Source of the DNA: Croceicoccus mobilis
GTDB lineage: Bacteria > Pseudomonadota > Alphaproteobacteria > Sphingomonadales > Sphingomonadaceae
Reading direction: 5' to 3'
Assembly: GCF_001661965.1 (NCBI RefSeq)
Contig: NZ_LYWZ01000021.1
Location: 98,097-162,096, forward strand
DNA length: 64,000 bases
Shown here: in pieces, positions 34,114 through 43,299 of the stretch
How positions within the stretch are numbered: position 1 is the stretch's first letter
Layout: every line of letters starts with the position of its first letter
Notes under the pieces: model-generated
Told to the model about the DNA's origin: nothing
Databases searched by the model: none
The model's input: only the letters and a program-made list of their open reading frames with translations
Program-made: the position numbers and the translations under genes

Positions 34114-36249
34114 ATGCTGACCGATCTGCAAGCCCAGGGCGCATCCCCCGACGGTGGAGATGAAACCGTAGAACGCGCCGGCCTGCGGGTCGACCGGACT
34201 CTGGCTGGCTTCGTGGAAGCCGAGGCCCTTTCGGGGACCGGGATCGAGCCTGCCGCTTTCTGGAGCGGCCTTGCCGATCTCATCGCACGCTTTGGCCCGC
34301 GCAATCAGCAGCTGCTGGACACGCGCGACGAGCTTCAGGCGAAGATCGATGCATGGCACCGCGCCAACTCCAGCGCCGGCACCGGCGCACCGGAAGCGTT
34401 CCTGCGCGAGATCGGCTATCTCGTGCCCGAGCCTTCGCCGTTCAAAATCACGACCGCCAATACCGACAGCGAGATTGCCGAGGTTGCTGGCGCGCAGCTG
34501 GTCGTTCCGGTCCTGAATGCGCGCTTCCTGCTCAATGCCGCGAATGCGCGCTGGGGCAGCCTGTATGACGCGCTTTACGGCACCGATGCGCTGGATGGCA
34601 CTTTGCCGCAGGGCAAGGGCTATGACGAAGAACGCGGCGCCAAGGTCATCGCCTGGGCCAAGGCCTTCCTCGACGAGACGGTTCCGCTGAAGAGCGGATC
34701 ATGGACCGACTTCACCGGCGGCAACCCCGAGCTGGCGGACCCGGCGCAGTTCATTGGCCAGCGCGGCGATAATCTGCTGCTGCGCCACAATGGCCTCCAC
34801 ATCGAGATCGTCATCGACCGTTCGAGCCCGATCGGCGGCAAGGACGCAGGCGGCATCGCCGATGTCGAGCTGGAAGCGGCGCTCACCACCATCGTCGATC
34901 TGGAAGATTCGGTCGCGGCGGTCGATGCCGCCGACAAGGCGGACGCCTATCGCAACTGGCTGGGCATCGTGCGTTCGGACCTGACGGCGGAATTTTCCAA
35001 GGGCGGCGAGCGCATGGTGCGTTCGGCCAATCCCGATCGGCGTTATGTCACCGATGGCGGCGAACTGGTCCTGCCGGGCCGCTCGCTGCTGCTCGTCCGC
35101 AATGTCGGCCATCTGATGCGCAACCCCGCGATCCGCACCGCCGATGGCGCTGAGGTGTTCGAGGGCATCATGGATGCCGCCATCACCGCGCTGATCGCGA
35201 TGCACGATCTCAAAGGCCTTGGCCGCAACAAGAACAGCCGCACCGGCTCGATCTATGTCGTGAAGCCCAAGATGCATGGCCCCGCCGAATGCGCCTTCAC
35301 CAATGATCTGTTCGACGCGGTAGAGGACATGCTTGGCCTGACGCGCAATACCATCAAGGTCGGCGTCATGGATGAGGAACGCCGCACCAGCGCCAATCTG
35401 GCTGCCTGCATCGAGGCGGTGAAAACCCGCGTGTTCTTCATCAACACCGGCTTCCTCGACCGCACGGGTGATGAGATCCACACCTCCATGCTGGCCGGCC
35501 CGATGCTTCGCAAGGCGGAGATCAAGCAGGCCCAGTGGATCAAGGCGTACGAGGACCGCAACGTCCAGATCGGTCTAGCCTGCGGCTTTGCCGGCCGCGC
35601 GCAGATCGGCAAGGGCATGTGGGCCGCGCCGGACCGGATGCAGGCGATGCTGGCTGAAAAGATTGGCCACCCGCAAAGCGGCGCGACGACCGCATGGGTC
35701 CCCTCGCCCACGGCGGCGGTGCTGCATGCGACGCATTACCACCGCTGCGACGTCAAGGCGCGGCAAGCTTTGCGCGCAGGCGAAGGCATCGCCCCGCTCT
35801 CGGCCCTGCTGACCGTGCCGCTGGCGGACGGAAAGAACTGGTCGGACGAGGAAATCCGTGAGGAAGTCGACAATAATGTCCAGGGTATCCTTGGCTATGT
35901 CGTGCGCTGGATCGACCAGGGCGTCGGCTGCTCGAAGGTGCCTGACATTCACGACATCGGCCTGATGGAAGACCGTGCCACGCTCAGGATCAGCAGCCAG
36001 CATCTTGCCAACTGGCTGGAGCATGGCGTGATCTGCCGCGATGACATCGAGGCGGCACTGCGCCGCATGGCCGAAGTCGTCGACCGCCAGAATGCGGGCG
36101 ATGCCGCCTATCGCCCGATGGCGGCGCGCGGTCCCGACTGCCTGCCGATCAAGGCGGCGCGCATGCTGATACTGGAAGGGCGCGCCCAGCCCAGCGGCTA
36201 TACCGAGCCCGTGCTTCACCGCATCCGGCTTGAGGCGAAGGGGGAATAA
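34114..36249 (+). CDS. glcB: Malate synthase G
   Basis: A 711-residue monomeric malate synthase joining glyoxylate and acetyl-CoA into malate. Recognisable blocks are [40 protein letters not shown] (the acidic active-site loop), [56 protein letters not shown] and [11 protein letters not shown]. Length is typical of the G isoform (about 720) rather than the A isoform (about 530). It follows aceA and the 50-residue gene on the same strand and ends at a strong intrinsic terminator. It completes the glyoxylate bypass needed for growth on acetate. Confidence 0.95.
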   Translation: MLTDLQAQGASPDGGDETVERAGLRVDRTLAGFVEAEALSGTGIEPAAFWSGLADLIARFGPRNQQLLDTRDELQAKIDAWHRANSSAGTGAPEAFLREIGYLVPEPSPFKITTANTDSEIAEVAGAQLVVPVLNARFLLNAANARWGSLYDALYGTDALDGTLPQGKGYDEERGAKVIAWAKAFLDETVPLKSGSWTDFTGGNPELADPAQFIGQRGDNLLLRHNGLHIEIVIDRSSPIGGKDAGGIADVELEAALTTIVDLEDSVAAVDAADKADAYRNWLGIVRSDLTAEFSKGGERMVRSANPDRRYVTDGGELVLPGRSLLLVRNVGHLMRNPAIRTADGAEVFEGIMDAAITALIAMHDLKGLGRNKNSRTGSIYVVKPKMHGPAECAFTNDLFDAVEDMLGLTRNTIKVGVMDEERRTSANLAACIEAVKTRVFFINTGFLDRTGDEIHTSMLAGPMLRKAEIKQAQWIKAYEDRNVQIGLACGFAGRAQIGKGMWAAPDRMQAMLAEKIGHPQSGATTAWVPSPTAAVLHATHYHRCDVKARQALRAGEGIAPLSALLTVPLADGKNWSDEEIREEVDNNVQGILGYVVRWIDQGVGCSKVPDIHDIGLMEDRATLRISSQHLANWLEHGVICRDDIEAALRRMAEVVDRQNAGDAAYRPMAARGPDCLPIKAARMLILEGRAQPSGYTEPVLHRIRLEAKGE

Positions 36250-36300
36250 TACCCCCTAGCACTGGAACAGGTCGGCTTCGGGGAGGAAGCCGGCCATACG

Positions 36301-36339
36301 CCCCGCCCGCGCCATCTGGCCGGGCGGGGTTTCTTTTTT
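36301..36339 (+). terminator. Strong intrinsic terminator of malate synthase
   Basis: CCCCGCCCG and CGGGCGGGG form the stem with an inner GCCA/TGGC pair, followed directly by TTTCTTTTTT. It is 50 bp after the stop codon and is the clearest Rho-independent terminator in the window. Confidence 0.9.
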
Positions 36340-36418
36340 GGGCTTGCGCCGCATGTGGCTGGGCAAAAGCCTGATTCTCGCCCTTTGGCACAGGCAGCCC
36401 AGCCGCTACCCCCGATAT

Positions 36419-37870
36419 GTGGATTCGCATATTGTCATAGGTCAGGACGCACGCGGGGAAGACGTACGCGTCGATATGGAGGAGCTTCTCGCCACCCGCC
36501 TGCTGGTGCAGGGCAATTCGGGTTCGGGCAAGTCGCATCTCTTGCGCCGCCTGCTGGAGGAAAGCTCTGGCATGGTGCAGCAGATCATCATCGATCCGGA
36601 AGGCGATTTCACGTCCTTGTCCGAACATTTCGGCCATGTCGTGATCGACGCCGAAAGCCATTCGCAGGCCGAGATCGAGGCGTTGGCCGCGCGCACCCGC
36701 GAACATCGCGCATCGGTGGTGCTGGGGCTGGAGGGGCTGGACGTCGAACTGCAGATCCGCTGCGCCGCGCAATTCATTACCGCCCTGTTCGATGCACCAC
36801 GCGAACACTGGTTTCCGGCCCTTGTCGTGGTGGACGAGGCGCAAATGTTCGCGCCTTCGGCCAGCGGCGAGATGGCGGAGGACACGCGCCGCCTGTCACT
36901 GGGCGCGATGACGAACCTGATGTGCCGCGGGCGCAAACGCGGGCTTGCCGGGATCGTTGCGACGCAGCGTCTGGCAAAGCTTGCCAAGAACGTGGCGGCT
37001 GAGGCGTCAAACTTCCTGATGGGCCGCACCTTCCTCGACATCGACATGGCTCGCGCTGCCGATCTCCTCGGCATGGAGCGGCGGCAGGCGGAGCAGATCC
37101 GCGATCTTGAGCGCGGGCGGTTCCTCGGGCTTGGCCCGGCGATCACGCGGCGGCCCGTCGCGATCAGGATCGGTGCGGTGAAATCGGGGTCGCGCGCCAA
37201 TGCCAGCGCTTTGGTGCCGCTGCCCACCGCGCCCAGGGAAGAGATGCAGGCGCTGTTGCACAAGGAACTGGACAAGGTCGTGCCCCCGCCGCCGCCGCCC
37301 CCGCCGCCGCGCCGCGCCGTGGAGGAGTTGGAGCAGTCCATGCGCCCCGCCCCGATGAATGCCCCGCCCACGCGCGACCGGCAGCCTTTCGGCGCGCCTG
37401 CCATGGCAAGCGGCGACCACGAGGAAATGCTGGAAGAGATCCTGGCCGAGCTGGCAAGCGATCCGCATATAACCTTTCAGCCCAGCGCCTCGCAGTTCCA
37501 GAGCTTCATGATGGCCTGCCGCCGCAAGGGGGCCACCGCGGCGCTGCTCGACATGACCGCGTTTCGCCGCCGTTTCGCGATCGCGGTCGCGGGGCTGCAT
37601 CAGCTGGACGATGAAACGCAGGGCCGCGTGCTGGCGCTGGGCGATCTGGTGGATGATGACCTGCTCGCCCCGTTCCTGCTGATCGCCCGCGATGCGGCGC
37701 AGGGCGGCACCGGCCCCGACGAAGACGAACTGGGGCGCGCCTATGGCACCAGCTCACCGGGACGCATCCGGCGGCTGCTCGATCACCTTGAACGAAAGGG
37801 GCTGGTCGTCACGCGAGAGGATTACGGCGGCGGGCGCTCTATCAGCGTCCCCGGTATCGAGACCGTTTAA
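36419..37870 (+). CDS. HerA-like ATPase (DUF87 / helicase HerA central domain)
   Basis: A FtsK/HerA-superfamily ATPase of about 483 residues. Walker A is VQGNSGSGKSHLLRRLL, Walker B is LVVVDEAQMFAPSASGE, and a sensor-like segment GLAGIVATQRLAKLAKN follows. The C-terminal third begins with a run of about ten prolines (codons CCG/CCC, near 37282) and has no clear domain, though the last 60 residues look like a winged helix (GRIRRLLDHLERKGLVV). The start is uncertain: GTG at 36419 fits family alignments (VDSHIVIGQD), but ATG at 36353 is also open, and neither has a good ribosome site. The stop overlaps that of the convergent MFS gene (TTAA). No NurA-like nuclease is next to it, so its cellular role is unclear. 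Confidence 0.8.
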   Translation: MDSHIVIGQDARGEDVRVDMEELLATRLLVQGNSGSGKSHLLRRLLEESSGMVQQIIIDPEGDFTSLSEHFGHVVIDAESHSQAEIEALAARTREHRASVVLGLEGLDVELQIRCAAQFITALFDAPREHWFPALVVVDEAQMFAPSASGEMAEDTRRLSLGAMTNLMCRGRKRGLAGIVATQRLAKLAKNVAAEASNFLMGRTFLDIDMARAADLLGMERRQAEQIRDLERGRFLGLGPAITRRPVAIRIGAVKSGSRANASALVPLPTAPREEMQALLHKELDKVVPPPPPPPPPRRAVEELEQSMRPAPMNAPPTRDRQPFGAPAMASGDHEEMLEEILAELASDPHITFQPSASQFQSFMMACRRKGATAALLDMTAFRRRFAIAVAGLHQLDDETQGRVLALGDLVDDDLLAPFLLIARDAAQGGTGPDEDELGRAYGTSSPGRIRRLLDHLERKGLVVTREDYGGGRSISVPGIETV

Positions 37871-39144
37871 GCCGCTTCCTCGACCCAGCCGCTGCGCAGG
37901 TGCTTGCCCGCGAACAGCATCAGCACGCCAGCCACCAGATAGAGCGCGAGCGCGAAGAACATCGACCAGCGCAGGGCTTCATCGCCATAAACCGGCTGAA
38001 GCAGCGTGGAGAGCTGGCCCAGCGCGTAGATGCCTCCGCCAAGACCCAGCAGATTGTTGATGAGGAGAAAGAGCGCCGAAGCGGTCGCACGGCCAGCCGG
38101 CGCGACCAGGTGCTGCACGGCGGAAAGTACCGGACCCAGCCAGACATAGACCAGCGCCTGCGGCACGATGAAAAGCGCGAATGCCAGCGTGACGCTGCCG
38201 CTCATGATGCCAGCGGCAAACAGCGGCGCGCCGACAATGAAGGAAATCGCCGGGACCCAGGCGAACCATGCCCGGTCCCTGCCGCCGAGGCGATCCGCGA
38301 CCCAGCCGCCCAGCAGCATTCCCGCCACGCCGCCTATCAGCAATACCGCGCCAAAAAACCAGGCTGCCTCTATCAGCGTGAGACCGAAGCTGCGCTGAAG
38401 GAGGCTGGGTAGCCAGAAGGCGAGGCCATAGCCGCACATCGATGACGAGGCCGCGCCAAAGGACAGAAACCAGAATGCCGGTTTCTTCGCCAGCACGCCC
38501 GCCGTCACGGCAAGGCGCGGCTGTTCGGGCGCATCTTCACCCGGGGCTGCCACGGGGCGATTGTCACGCACGAGCAGGCGGAACACCGGCGCGATCAGCA
38601 CGCCGCACAGGCCAACAACCAGAAACGCCGCGCGCCAGTCGACCGCGGCCGCGATATAGCCGCCCGCCATCACCCCGACCGCAGACCCCAGCGGAATGCC
38701 GAGCGAATAGATCGACAGCGCAAAGGCGCGGCGTTTCGACGGGAAGTAATCCCCGATCAGCGCGTAAGAAGGTGCGACGCCGCCAGCTTCGCCCACCCCG
38801 ACGCCCAACCGCGCGAGGAAGATCTGCCAGAACCCGGACGCAAGCCCGCAAGCGGCCGTAAAGCCGCTCCACAACACCAGCGATATGGTGATTACCCAGC
38901 TGCGGCTGGTGCGGTCGGCCAGTGTCGCCAGCGGCACCGCCAGCACAGAATAGAAGATCGCAAAGGCCAGCCCGCCCAAAAGCCCCATCTGCGCATCCGA
39001 CAGGTCGAGATCCGCCTGGATCGGCCCTGCCAGGATCGACACGATCTGCCGGTCGACGAAATTGAAGATATAGACGACGAGCAACATCGCCAGCACCACA
39101 TTGGGCTTCGACGGCTTGGCGGCGCTGGCGATTGTCGTGCTCAT
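37867..39144 (-). CDS. MFS transporter
   Basis: A 425-residue inner-membrane carrier with 12 predicted helices. The loop 2-3 signature is GLAFAIFYSVLAVPLATLAD followed by RTSRSWV, and helix 1 has YIFNFVDRQIVSILAGPIQ, the layout of the anion:cation/spinster-like branch of the major facilitator superfamily. The ATG overlaps the stop of the upstream hydrolase gene by four bases (ATGA). It is the last gene of a TonB receptor, hydrolase and transporter operon on the minus strand. It probably carries the hydrolysed product, or the ester itself, across the inner membrane; the solute is unknown. Confidence 0.9.
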   Translation of the reverse strand: MSTTIASAAKPSKPNVVLAMLLVVYIFNFVDRQIVSILAGPIQADLDLSDAQMGLLGGLAFAIFYSVLAVPLATLADRTSRSWVITISLVLWSGFTAACGLASGFWQIFLARLGVGVGEAGGVAPSYALIGDYFPSKRRAFALSIYSLGIPLGSAVGVMAGGYIAAAVDWRAAFLVVGLCGVLIAPVFRLLVRDNRPVAAPGEDAPEQPRLAVTAGVLAKKPAFWFLSFGAASSSMCGYGLAFWLPSLLQRSFGLTLIEAAWFFGAVLLIGGVAGMLLGGWVADRLGGRDRAWFAWVPAISFIVGAPLFAAGIMSGSVTLAFALFIVPQALVYVWLGPVLSAVQHLVAPAGRATASALFLLINNLLGLGGGIYALGQLSTLLQPVYGDEALRWSMFFALALYLVAGVLMLFAGKHLRSGWVEEAA

Positions 39145-40019
39145 GCGGGATAATGCTCTTTCAGAAATGTCTCGATCGCAGCCCTTGCCGCCGGTTCGTC
39201 CAGCAGCGGCGTATGACCGCGCTGCGGAACATCGACATGGGCGAACGGCCCTTCGTGGCACCGCCCCATCTCGGCCACGGTTTCGGCGGAAAGGAGATCG
39301 CTCATCTCCCCCCTCACCACCAGCACAGGGCGCGTGCCCATCGCCTGCCAGATCGGCCAGAGGTCGACCTTCTCGCTCTCCCCCGCAAAGGGAACGGCGA
39401 TGGCCGGGTCATAGGCATAGGCAACACCATCGCCTGTCTCCTGACAGGTGCGGCGTGCGAAATCCATCCAGTCCTTGTCGGTGAAATCGGGGAAGACAGG
39501 ACCATTGATGCGCCGAACGGTCGCGGCGGCCTCGTCCCAACCGGCGAAACCCTTGCTCTTACCGACATAGCTGCCGATCCGTTCCAGCGCGTCGGGTTCG
39601 ATATGCGCGCCAACGTCATTGAGCACGACCGGGCCGATGCGCTGCCCGAATTCGCCGCCCTCGGCGATGGCGGTCATGGCCATGGCGATAAGCCCGCCCA
39701 TGGAGGTGCCGATCAATCCGGCGCTTTTGATTCCCAAATCGTCCATCAGCGCGAACATGTCGGCGGCATAGACATCGGGGCGATAATTCATCGGCTCCGG
39801 GTCCCGGCCCGACAGGCCGCGCCCGCGCACATCGGGCACGACCAGCCTGTAGGTCCCCGCCAGCCAGTCGATCATGGGCTCGAAATCCGCGCTGTTGCGG
39901 GTGAGCGCATGCATCAGCAAGAGGGTCGGCGAGGAGCCGTTCGCACCGGGATAATCCCGGGCGAACAGCTCCAGCCCCCCATCCGCGCTGCGGAAGCGGT
40001 GTTCGCGGTAGTCGGTCAT
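39141..40019 (-). CDS. Alpha/beta hydrolase
   Basis: A 292-residue cytoplasmic hydrolase without a signal peptide. The nucleophile elbow is GLIGTSMGGLIAMAM (Ser), the oxyanion segment is LLLMHALTRNSADFEP, an acidic residue is expected in VLVVRGEMSDLLS, and the histidine is in VPQRGHTPLLDE. The family cleaves esters, lactones or C-C bonds. The start is the ATG at 40019 (MTDYREHRF); the longer frame to 40097 runs into the TonB receptor gene. It lies 34 bp after the receptor and overlaps the MFS gene by four bases, so the three are one operon, probably for uptake and hydrolysis of one substrate. Confidence 0.88.
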   Translation of the reverse strand: MTDYREHRFRSADGGLELFARDYPGANGSSPTLLLMHALTRNSADFEPMIDWLAGTYRLVVPDVRGRGLSGRDPEPMNYRPDVYAADMFALMDDLGIKSAGLIGTSMGGLIAMAMTAIAEGGEFGQRIGPVVLNDVGAHIEPDALERIGSYVGKSKGFAGWDEAAATVRRINGPVFPDFTDKDWMDFARRTCQETGDGVAYAYDPAIAVPFAGESEKVDLWPIWQAMGTRPVLVVRGEMSDLLSAETVAEMGRCHEGPFAHVDVPQRGHTPLLDEPAARAAIETFLKEHYPA

Positions 40020-40053
40020 CTGCGAATGATCCTGCGTTCCGATCCCGGCGGGA

Positions 40054-42411
40054 TCAGAAGCGGACCTCGGCAGTGACGAACACGCGGCGCGGATCACCGT
40101 AGAAGCCGGTCACGTTGTTCTCGAGACCCAGCTGCGTGTTGTAGACGAAGTCATAACCCGCCACGACGTAACGCTTGTCAAAGATGTTCTTCGCATGCAG
40201 CCCGACCTGGAAGGCATCCGAATCCGCCGTATAGACAAGGCTCGCATTGGCGAGGAAGAAACCGTCCTGATCAAGGAACGGTGTCGCGAATTCGAACTGC
40301 TGGCTGTCCGAACGCAGCGAGATCGAACCGATCAGGTCGACCATGCCCGATGCCGCCGGGATACCCATGTCGAAGCCCCAGTTCGCCGTGAATTCGGGCG
40401 TGTTCTGGATCGCGGCAATGCCAGAGATATCGGTGTCGCCATCGAAATATTCGTCATATTTCGCATCGACATAGCCCAGCGCCATATTAACGTTGAAGCG
40501 GCTGCCCATCCCGGCGAAATCCCGGCCGACCAGGGCATTGGCTTCGAACTCGATACCGTTGATCGTGGCCGCGGCGGCATTGGTGGTCACGCCGATAAAG
40601 GTCTCGGTGATGCCGTCGCCGTCGACGTCATAGCCCTTTGAACCCGGGATCTGGATGTTCTTGTAATCGCTCATGAAACCGGCAAGGCTGACGTTGAGGC
40701 GGTTCTGCAGCAGCGATGCCTTCCACCCCAGTTCAAAGCTGTCCACCGTCTCCGGCTTGAAGCGCATGAAGTTGAAGATCTCGTCCTCGCTCACCGTGCC
40801 ATCGCCATCGGCATCAGGCGCATTGGTGGTGTAGCCGCGCGGGTCGAAGCCGCCACCCTTGAAGCCCTTCGAATAGGTGAAGTAGATATTGTGGTCGCGG
40901 TTCGGCTTGAAGCTGATCGAGGCACGCGGGGTGAATTCCTTGAACGTGTCGCTGCCGTCGAAATCGGAGGTAACCGCGATGGGCACGCCGCCATCGGCGA
41001 ACAGGTCCGAATAGTTCAGGATATAAGTCGTACGCAGCACGCGCGAGGAGCGCTTGTCATTGGTATAGCGGCCACCCAGCGACAGGCTGAACTGGTCGGT
41101 CAGCTCATAGGTGAAATCGCCGAATATCGACCAGGTCTTCGTGTTGACATCGCCCAGCGTCTGCGCGGTAAGGCCCGGCAGGCCGATCAGGTCGCCCGTC
41201 TGCCAGATCGCCACATCGAAGGCGGTAAAGGCATTCGCATCGAGGTAATAGGCACCCAGAACGCCCGACAGGCGATCGCCTTCATACAGGAACTGCAGTT
41301 CTTCGGAGAGCTGGTCGTTCTTGTAGATCGCAGGCACGTCAAGATCGACCACAGGCAGTGAATCGAAGTCGATCGGCGAGGTGGACTCGTCCTTGCGATA
41401 GCCGGTGATCGACTTCAGCGTGATCGTGTCCGAAATCTCATAGGCGATGTTGAGCGAGCCGCCATAGGCCTCGACCTCCTGCTTGGTCACGTTGAGGCCG
41501 GCGCGGGTGTTGTAAACATTGTTCAGCACCGGCGCATCGCTGAGGGCGGGATTGCCAGGCAGGAAACGATGGCCCTGACGCGGATCGGAATTGTCCTTCA
41601 CATAATCGCCTGCAAGGCGGATGAAGAGCGGGCCGTTTTCATATTCGACCGTTCCGCGCGCGGCCCAGACGTCCTTGTTGTAGTTCTCGACCCCGTCGAG
41701 GTTGAGGTTCTTCCCATAGCCGCCGCGCGACAGCCGCGCGCCCGCAACGCCCACGCGCAGCGCATCGCTGACCGGGGTGGCGGCGGAGACGATCAGGTCG
41801 GCCTGGTCATAGGAGCCATAGGTGCCGCGCACCTTGACCTGCGTTTCGTCGGGCAGGCGGGCGGTCACATATTTGATCGCGCCGCCGATGGTGTTGCGGC
41901 CATAAAGCGTGCCCTGCGGCCCACGCAGAACTTCGATGCGTTCGACATCATAGACGTCGAGCACGGCGGCCTGCGGACGGTTCAGATAGACATCGTCGAC
42001 ATAAAGGCCAACGCCCGCTTCGAAGCCGGCGACCGGGTCCTGCTGACCCACGCCGCGGATGAAGGCGGTGAGCGTGGTGTTGGTCCCGCGCGACACTTCG
42101 AGCGTGAGGTTCGGGACCTGCTCGCCCACCTGTTCGAGGCTCTGCGTGCCCTGCTTCGACAGCGCTTCGCCGCCGATCGCGGTCAGCGAGATCGGAACGT
42201 CGATCAGGCGCTCTTCGCGGCGACGCGCGGTGACGACGATTTCTTCCACGCCATCGCCTGCGTCAGCCACGTTGGGCTGCGCGACGGCATCGGCATCGAT
42301 GTCGGAATCCTGCGCCATCGCCTGCGGGGCGAAAGCGGTGGCAGCGAAAACAGTGCCGGTGGACAGAATGAGCTTGCACGCGGTGGAAAGGCGCAGCTGT
42401 GCCTTGAGCAT
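40054..42411 (-). CDS. TonB-dependent outer-membrane receptor
   Basis: A 785-residue receptor. The signal peptide ends at PQAMAQ, the TonB box is EEIVVTARRREE, the plug runs from about residue 55 to 165 (VPISLTAIGGEALSKQ, IEVLRGPQGTLYGRNTIGG), and the barrel ends with VFVTAEVRF (final Phe). The FTPRASISFKPNRDHNIYFT and YSKGFKGGGFDPRG segments are typical of sphingomonad receptors for carbohydrates or hydrophobic organics. The start is placed at 42411 behind GGGAGA; an ATG five codons earlier (42426) is an alternative. It heads an operon with a hydrolase and an MFS carrier and is divergent from a TetR regulator. The ligand is unknown. Confidence 0.93.
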   Translation of the reverse strand: MLKAQLRLSTACKLILSTGTVFAATAFAPQAMAQDSDIDADAVAQPNVADAGDGVEEIVVTARRREERLIDVPISLTAIGGEALSKQGTQSLEQVGEQVPNLTLEVSRGTNTTLTAFIRGVGQQDPVAGFEAGVGLYVDDVYLNRPQAAVLDVYDVERIEVLRGPQGTLYGRNTIGGAIKYVTARLPDETQVKVRGTYGSYDQADLIVSAATPVSDALRVGVAGARLSRGGYGKNLNLDGVENYNKDVWAARGTVEYENGPLFIRLAGDYVKDNSDPRQGHRFLPGNPALSDAPVLNNVYNTRAGLNVTKQEVEAYGGSLNIAYEISDTITLKSITGYRKDESTSPIDFDSLPVVDLDVPAIYKNDQLSEELQFLYEGDRLSGVLGAYYLDANAFTAFDVAIWQTGDLIGLPGLTAQTLGDVNTKTWSIFGDFTYELTDQFSLSLGGRYTNDKRSSRVLRTTYILNYSDLFADGGVPIAVTSDFDGSDTFKEFTPRASISFKPNRDHNIYFTYSKGFKGGGFDPRGYTTNAPDADGDGTVSEDEIFNFMRFKPETVDSFELGWKASLLQNRLNVSLAGFMSDYKNIQIPGSKGYDVDGDGITETFIGVTTNAAAATINGIEFEANALVGRDFAGMGSRFNVNMALGYVDAKYDEYFDGDTDISGIAAIQNTPEFTANWGFDMGIPAASGMVDLIGSISLRSDSQQFEFATPFLDQDGFFLANASLVYTADSDAFQVGLHAKNIFDKRYVVAGYDFVYNTQLGLENNVTGFYGDPRRVFVTAEVRF

Positions 42412-42454
42412 CCGAAATTCTCCCATGTGAACCTTGTTATTGACGCGACCAATA

Positions 42455-42477
42455 TTGAAACCCGAACCGGCTTTCAA
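42455..42477. promoter_or_regulatory. Inverted repeat TTGAAA-N11-TTTCAA between TonB receptor and TetR genes
   Basis: A 23-bp site with perfect 6-bp arms in the 111-bp divergent gap. On the minus strand its TTGAAA can serve as a -35 element, with TATTGG 17 bp later. This is a good position for the TetR protein encoded next to it to repress the receptor operon. Confidence 0.45.
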
Positions 42478-42522
42478 CTTTTATTTTTTGCCAATGGCGA
42501 TTTCCGGGTCTAGCCATGGGGC

Positions 42523-43149
42523 ATGAGCCAACCAGCCGACACCGCCTTTCCGCCCTTTCCGGGTGGCAAGCAGCCCCGCACCGAAAGGGGGCGCCGGTCC
42601 CTGCGCAAGCTGCTGGATGCCGCGGCGCTGGAGTTTGGCGAGAAGGGTTTCCACGAAGCGTCGATCAGCGGCATCACCAGCCGCGCAGGCATGGCGCTGG
42701 GCAGTTTCTACACTTATTTCGACAGCAAGGATTCGCTGTTCCGAGCGTTGGTAAGTGACCTGTCGGCCCGCGTCGGGACTGAGGCGCGCGAGAGGCTGGA
42801 CCCGGCGCAGGATGCATTGGGCGCAGAGCGCGCCGCCTTCTCCGCCTTCCTCGATTTCGCGCGGGAGCATCAGGAAATCTACCGCATCATCGACGAGGCC
42901 GAATTCGTCGATCCCGCCTCGTTTCGCCAGCATTACGAATCGGCCGCCCAGCGCATCAACGAACGATTGAAAACCGGCATGAAAAAGGGCGAATTCCGCC
43001 CCGATCTCGACGAAGCGCATGGCTGGGCGATCATGGGAATGAACGTGTTTCTCGGCCTGAAATACGCGATCTGGTCGGAAGGGCGCACGACCGACGATAT
43101 CGCCTCGGTCGCACAGTCGATCCTGAAGGGCGGCATCGTCAAACCATGA
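42523..43149 (+). CDS. TetR-family transcriptional regulator
   Basis: A 208-residue repressor. The N-terminal HTH is visible as LLDAAALEFGEKGFHEASIS, ITSRAGMALGSFYTYFDSKD, residues about 30-75. The C-terminal ligand domain is helical and unremarkable (EHQEIYRIIDEAEFVDPASF). It is divergent from the TonB receptor/hydrolase/MFS operon with 111 bp between starts, and an inverted repeat (42455) lies in the gap, so local control of that operon is likely. The ligand is not deducible. Confidence 0.92.
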   Translation: MSQPADTAFPPFPGGKQPRTERGRRSLRKLLDAAALEFGEKGFHEASISGITSRAGMALGSFYTYFDSKDSLFRALVSDLSARVGTEARERLDPAQDALGAERAAFSAFLDFAREHQEIYRIIDEAEFVDPASFRQHYESAAQRINERLKTGMKKGEFRPDLDEAHGWAIMGMNVFLGLKYAIWSEGRTTDDIASVAQSILKGGIVKP

Positions 43150-43299
43150 CATTTGCCGTCTGATTTCAGGCGCCTCGCCCATAATCGGTCATCATTTCTT
43201 GTTATTCAGGCGCGATTTAGGAACGCTTCGTCACGTTTGATGCGTGAAAGCGTCTTGGGTCGCCGCGTGTCTTCGCCCGGCCCAAACCGGGGGAGAGAT

